Shown here piece by piece: positions 62,039 to 64,000 of a stretch of 64,000 nt of DNA; positions within the stretch are counted from its first letter, which is position 1; each line of letters opens with the position of its first letter. The position numbers and the translations under genes are program-made. The notes beneath the pieces are model-generated. The model saw nothing but the letters and a program-made list of their open reading frames with translations. It was not told the DNA's origin and made no database searches. The DNA is from CAWKKW01 sp963850345 (lineage in GTDB: Bacteria > Acidobacteriota > Terriglobia > Terriglobales > Acidobacteriaceae): NCBI GenBank assembly GCA_963850345.1, contig CAWKKW010000009.1, forward strand, positions 186,001-250,000. The letters run 5' to 3'.

Positions 62039-63928
62039 ATGCCAAACATTCTCGACACGATCCACTCACCCGCCGACATCAAGAACCTCTCCATTCCCGA
62101 GCTTGAAGCGCTCGCCCAGGAGATTCGAGAGCGCCTCATTCTCACGCTCTCCAAAACCGGCGGGCACCTCGGGCCCAACCTTGGCGTTGTGGAACTCACC
62201 CTCGCCATGCACTACGTCTTTGATACGCCCACGGACAAGTTCGTCTTTGACGTCAGCCATCAGGCCTACGTCCACAAGCTGCTCACTGGCCGTCGCGAAC
62301 GCTTCGACACCATGCGCCAGCCCGGCGGGCTCAACGGCTTTATGCTTCGCAGCGAATGCGACCACGACAGCTACGGTGCTGGTCATGCAGGGACCGCCCT
62401 CTCGGCCGCTCTCGGCATGGCCGTTGCACGCGATCTAGCCGGGACCAAAGAACACGTGGTCGCCCTGGCCGGCGATGCCGCCTTCACCAACGGCATCTCT
62501 TTCGAAGCGCTGAACAACATCGCCGCACAGACCAAGCGCATGATCGTCGTGCTCAATGACAACGAGTGGTCAATCGACCGCAACGTGGGTGCGATCGCTC
62601 AGTACCTCCACAAGATTGTCACCAACGAGCACGTAACCCACCTGCACGGCAGCGCGGCCCGTCTGCTCGAACGCATCGGCGGCAAGACCGCCACCACGCT
62701 CGTCCGTCGCGCCGAAGAGGCTGCCAAAGGCATGCTCTGGCCCTCCATGTTCTTTGAGGAGTTCGGGCTCACATACTACGGACCCCTCGATGGTCACAAC
62801 ATCGGACTGCTGATCGAGACCTTCAAGTTCCTCAAGGCCCAGGACCGCCCCGTGATTCTGCACGCCATCACCCAGAAGGGCCGCGGTTTCCAGCCTGCGC
62901 TCGACAAGCAGAAGAAGTTTCACGGCCTTGGCCCTTACGACGCTGAGACCGGCGAGACCCTGCCCGTCGGGCAGAAGACCTACTCCGAGGTCTTCGCCGA
63001 CACGCTGGTCACGCTGGCCAATGAGAATGAAAAGGTCGTCGCCATCACCGCGGCCATGCCCAACGGAACCGCTCTCGACCAATTCCGGCCTCATCATCCC
63101 ACCAAGTATTTCGACGTCGGCATCGCCGAGGAACATGCGGTCATCTTCGCGGGCGGCATGGCGACCCAGGGATACAAGCCCTTTGTGGCGATCTATTCGA
63201 CCTTCTTGCAGCGGGCCTTCGACCCCATCGTGCACGACATCTGCCTGCAAAATCTCCCGGTCGTCTTTTGCATGGACCGCGGAAGTCTGAGCGGCGACGA
63301 CGGCGCGACCCACCACGGCCTCTTCGATATCAGCTATCTGCGCGGCATCCCCAACATTATTCACATGGTGCCAAAGGATGAAGACGAATTAGCGGATATG
63401 CTCTACACCGCCATGCTGCACCACGGCCCCAGCGCAGTACGCTATCCGCGTGGCGTCGGGAACGGCGAACCCGTCAAGCCACACCCAGCGGCTCTGCCCA
63501 TCGGCAAGGCCGAAGTCATTCAGGAAGGCGACGATATCGCGATTCTTGGACTCGGCGCGCTCCTGCCCATGGGCCAGCAGCTTGCCTCAGAACTGGAAGG
63601 GCAGGGCTATTCGGCTGCGGTGATCAATCCGCGCTTCGTCAAGCCGCTCGATCGCGACTTGCTGGCTGCGTATGCGAAGAAGGTATCCGTCATAGTCACG
63701 TTTGAAGATCACGTGCTCATGGGCGGCTTCGGCAGCGCGGTCATCGAAGCGCTGAGCGACATGCACATCGAGATCCCAGTGGTCCGCATTGGCTGGCCCG
63801 ACCGGTTCATCGAACACGGCAAAGTGGACGCTCTTCGTGCTCGGCATGGCATCAGCGTCGAAGCGGCACTCGAAAAGCTTGCTCCTTACCTGAAACGCAT
63901 CGCGGGCTCGAAGCTTCTCGCAACGTAG
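62039..63928 (+). CDS. dxs: 1-deoxy-D-xylulose-5-phosphate synthase
   Basis: DXS condenses pyruvate and glyceraldehyde-3-phosphate with thiamine diphosphate, the first step of the MEP isoprenoid pathway. The 629 residues match the usual length. Seen are SHQAYVHKLLTGRR (with the early His), TPP site GDAAFTNGISFEALNN through VLNDNEWSIDRNVGA, the catalytic Glu in DVGIAEEHAV and a transketolase C domain. Compared with E. coli-type DXS, GDGA is GDAA and GHSSTS is GHAGTA. ATG 62039 is set by the family N terminus (ILDTIHSPADIKNLS); the frame is open to 61901 through the RNA candidate. Confidence 0.93.
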   Translation: MPNILDTIHSPADIKNLSIPELEALAQEIRERLILTLSKTGGHLGPNLGVVELTLAMHYVFDTPTDKFVFDVSHQAYVHKLLTGRRERFDTMRQPGGLNGFMLRSECDHDSYGAGHAGTALSAALGMAVARDLAGTKEHVVALAGDAAFTNGISFEALNNIAAQTKRMIVVLNDNEWSIDRNVGAIAQYLHKIVTNEHVTHLHGSAARLLERIGGKTATTLVRRAEEAAKGMLWPSMFFEEFGLTYYGPLDGHNIGLLIETFKFLKAQDRPVILHAITQKGRGFQPALDKQKKFHGLGPYDAETGETLPVGQKTYSEVFADTLVTLANENEKVVAITAAMPNGTALDQFRPHHPTKYFDVGIAEEHAVIFAGGMATQGYKPFVAIYSTFLQRAFDPIVHDICLQNLPVVFCMDRGSLSGDDGATHHGLFDISYLRGIPNIIHMVPKDEDELADMLYTAMLHHGPSAVRYPRGVGNGEPVKPHPAALPIGKAEVIQEGDDIAILGLGALLPMGQQLASELEGQGYSAAVINPRFVKPLDRDLLAAYAKKVSVIVTFEDHVLMGGFGSAVIEALSDMHIEIPVVRIGWPDRFIEHGKVDALRARHGISVEAALEKLAPYLKRIAGSKLLAT

Positions 63929-63968
63929 AGTTGTTCGATCTGCGCCCTCAGCGATCAGCTTCAAGCTA

Positions 63969-64000
63969 TCAGCGGCCCAGCATCTGCTCGAGACGCTGGT
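63969..64000 (-). CDS. Possible C-terminal end of a gene cut by the window edge
   Basis: The minus strand reads QRLEQMLGR and then TGA (63971-63969), open to the right edge. The ten visible codons are too few to identify a family; a convergent gene is only a possibility. Confidence 0.2.
   Translation of the reverse strand, partial: QRLEQMLGR

Overview
The window looks like chromosomal DNA of an Acidobacteriota member, most likely class Terriglobia (subdivision 1). This rests on the gene families, not on a marker gene. They include a 1,166-residue TonB-dependent receptor with an N-terminal carboxypeptidase-regulatory-like domain, a CRTAC/ASPIC-UnbV beta-propeller protein, paired DUF3857/transglutaminase-like proteins, a split KdpD-type sensor, a MoxR/VWA pair and many TPR proteins. 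Base composition is moderately GC-rich throughout. I found no phage genes, insertion sequences, CRISPR array, tRNA or rRNA.

Layout. 1-4.3 kb: a TPR tail, then two overlapping DUF3857 genes, the first broken by an in-frame amber codon. 4.4-10.6 kb (minus): a stand-alone KdpD/universal-stress sensor with a histidine kinase that lacks the phospho-acceptor histidine, a VOC protein, and a glycosyltransferase/membrane protein pair. 10.8-13.7 kb (minus): a ClC channel and a TPR membrane protein. 13.9-17.1 kb: larE-larC-larB for the nickel-pincer cofactor, without larA. 17.2-21.2 kb: Ku, then a tightly overlapping set (tandem USP, split HdeD-like membrane protein, cyclic-nucleotide-binding domain protein), then an FNR-like regulator. 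21.3-22.5 kb: three very small genes.

22.5-32.0 kb (minus): TPR protein, TonB-dependent receptor with its own promoter, operators and terminator, CRTAC protein, and a three-gene operon of an acidic disordered protein, an AbiEii-like nucleotidyltransferase and a metallophosphoesterase. 32.2-36.8 kb: topoisomerase IB, divergent from a stress module (two DUF2382 proteins, a BON protein and a YflT-like protein). 36.8-39.0 kb (minus): amine-oxidase-like flavoprotein and ornithine-cyclodeaminase-like enzyme. 39.1-47.7 kb: a pectin/uronate utilisation locus (kduI, cupin, GH105, DUF4861, GH39, ketoglutarate-semialdehyde dehydrogenase, SGNH esterase). 48.0-60.2 kb: mostly housekeeping and signalling genes (HAD-UbiA prenyltransferase, VWA and MoxR, LON-domain, TPR, thioesterase, Mrp, alcohol dehydrogenase, PAS histidine kinase, two small exported proteins). 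60.3-64 kb: a DAACS transporter lacking sodium-site acidic residues, a candidate structured RNA behind an extended -10 promoter, and dxs.

The points most worth following are the pseudo-kinase beside KdpD, the acidic protein/nucleotidyltransferase/metallophosphoesterase operon, the structured RNA before dxs, the receptor/CRTAC/TPR set with its palindromic control region, and two genes that each appear broken by a single base change.
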